From the NCBI GenBank assembly GCA_947652115.1, contig OX393572.1, positions 3,667,317 to 3,731,316 on the forward strand: 64,000 nt of DNA, in the 5' to 3' direction. The position numbers and the translations under genes were made by a program. This DNA is from Blastomussa wellsi (taxonomy: Eukaryota; Cnidaria; Anthozoa; Scleractinia; Plerogyridae). Shown here in pieces: positions 62,571-64,000 of this stretch (positions are counted from its first letter, which is position 1; each line of letters begins with the position of its first letter). Below the pieces are notes generated by a model. The model had not been told where the DNA came from, did no database searches, and saw only the letters and a program-made list of their open reading frames with translations.

Positions 62571-63639
62571 ATCCGACACTGCGGAAAAACGAGAGAATGT
62601 GAACATTTTGGCAATTTTTAAGAAACCCCTGAATATTTAAGTTTAAGATTTATACAAGAAGTAGATTGTTTTATGTTTATTTATCTCTCAGTTTCGACCT
62701 TCAGCAGCATTATCGTTCGCGGTCCCTTGCAGTTTTCATAATCTTGATTCCAATTTTTGCTATAAGCTCGTAAGTTCGCACGTTTGGACTAAAATAATTA
62801 TGCCATCGATGTATCATGACCTCCCTTGCTGACGATGACCACTTCGAGAGAAAACCTCGAGAAATCGTGACGTCATGCGCGTGCGCGGTTGCTCGGGAAA
62901 CGAGCGACCATGGAAAGATCCGATTTGAAGTCCGAAAATATCGGACTTCTGGTTAAACTACGCATGCCTACCTCTCATGACCCAACGGACTACATGGTAT
63001 TGTAGTTCCGGCCATTTTTCATTGTTGTCGAAACCAATCAAAATCGATTCTGTAACGGAACTTTCGAGAGTCGCTCGTTTTGTCAAGCTTGCGCCGTAAG
63101 GAACGAAGACTCGGCTTGGAATTGGGGCGACCAGATCGAGGTATAGCTAGCCAGAGGCAGGAGTCCATGCCAGAGGTTAACTAGAGGTCTCCATCGATAC
63201 GTGATGAATGGGCAAATTATTATGTACCCATTATGTACCCAACATATATAGATATATTTAAATCGCTTTGCCAAAGTACCAGCCAGCAATTTATTGTTTT
63301 TTCTTTCTAGAAATCACCGGCTTGCAATCTTAAAAAAAATGCAAATATTTAATAATAGCCATTTTAGCGTGATTTGTTATTTGGAGCTCTTATTTTCACT
63401 AGTTTACTTTTGGAGACTGTAGAGTAAATCACTAGAGCTTCGTAACAATAATTATCAGAAAATCGGACTTTTATTTACGCTTGTATGGAAATATTTAATG
63501 GCTCATCGACCATGTATTTAAAAATAGCCGTCGACTAATTGAAAGTTAGTTATTTTTAATGCAACTGGCGGAAACCAGAGAAAGTGAATAGATTTTACGG
63601 AACTGATTACAGAAATGCAATTCATTTTGCGTACGCGCG

Positions 63640-63703
63640 ATGAGTTTTTTTCAACTTGGAGATGAAAAGTATGAGAAAAAAGTTGCAACATTACACGAAA
63701 ATT
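63640..63703 (+). CDS. Possible first coding exon of a downstream gene
   Basis: An ATG at 63640 begins MSFFQLGDEKYEKKVATLHE and is followed by a consensus-like donor (GAAAATT|GTAAGTTT). That would end the exon at 63703 in phase 1. The coding bias and donor are suggestive, but no acceptor partner is in the window and I do not recognise the protein. It lies about 550-770 bp downstream of the promoter-like segment. Confidence 0.25.
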
Positions 63704-63829
63704 GTAAGTTTACTTCATGGCAAAAACCCGGGGGGAGCATGTTGATGAGGTTGTTATACGCTCTTCCCTCCTCTCTTATAGAACTAGTACACAAGTTTTC
63801 TTGGGGCGAGGGGGAGGTGAATCAGAACA

Positions 63830-63830
<1 letters not shown>

Positions 63831-63908
<78 letters not shown>

Positions 63909-63915
63909 TAATAAC

Positions 63916-63961
<46 letters not shown>
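63831..63961. repeat. (AAT)n microsatellite
   Basis: About 130 bp of almost pure AAT units have one short interruption near 63907-63917. Poly-Ile and poly-Leu frames here are artefacts. Confidence 0.97.
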
Positions 63962-64000
63962 TCAACCATTATTGAGAAATAAAACTCGAATCTTACATGC

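Larger units (their letters stand above)
60947..64000. other. 3' flank of CASD1 and next intergenic region
   Basis: After the stop come a tandem array (61060-61310), a (TA)n patch at 61340, AT-rich unique-looking sequence and a foldback (62338-62570). A partly related stretch lies at 62130-62290. A CpG-richer segment at 62860-63090 contains TGACGTCA and GCGCGTGCGCG words and could be a promoter. A final (AAT)n microsatellite closes the window. No complete gene is supported. Confidence 0.55.

Noticed and set aside
63717..63969. Poly-Ile and poly-Leu frames at the right end
   Set aside because: They are translations of an (AAT)n microsatellite.

Overview
The window is animal nuclear DNA: AT-rich, with three large intron-split genes, GT-AG introns in consistent phases, and many short inverted-repeat transposons and tRNA-headed SINEs. 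Gene content and repeats suggest a cnidarian, probably an anthozoan such as a coral. That is an inference from protein resemblance and repeat style; no database was searched. All three genes lie on the + strand. No rRNA gene, canonical tRNA gene or CRISPR array was seen.

Layout. (1) 421-10552: the 3' five exons of a SABATH-family (plant-type) SAM-dependent carboxyl methyltransferase whose first exon lies left of the window. Its 7.3-kb first visible intron holds about 46 copies of an ~85-bp minisatellite (972-5025). (2) 10553-17028: intergenic, with a decayed LINE reverse-transcriptase fragment, a possible small minus-strand secreted-protein ORF, and several foldback elements. (3) 17038-31642: a complete seven-exon gene for a DUF885 protein (about 820 aa), with one N-terminal membrane anchor and an HExxPGHH motif typical of putative zinc peptidases. 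(4) 31643-34572: intergenic, foldback elements. (5) 34573-60946: CASD1, the Golgi sialic-acid O-acetyltransferase, 23 exons, about 841 aa, with a PC-esterase half (Ser116, Asp307, His310) and a multi-pass acyltransferase half. (6) 60947-64000: 3' flank with a tandem array, foldbacks, a promoter-like stretch and a possible first exon of the next gene.

The most consequential observation is technical. A 200-N gap (51001-51200) is flanked by two near-identical 3.4-kb blocks (47607-51000 and 51201-54582). The duplication starts and ends exactly at the gap edges and repeats three CASD1 exons totalling 319 nt, not a multiple of three. It is best read as two overlapping contigs that were never merged. 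The left contig stops 3 bases before a ~440-bp palindromic TTAA element, which probably caused the break.

The repeats include several unrelated inverted-repeat families. Some end at TTAA, and for one the target is demonstrated by an insertion nested inside another repeat whose empty paralogue is in the same window. I see no functional link between the three genes beyond proximity and shared orientation. No new multi-gene system is evident.
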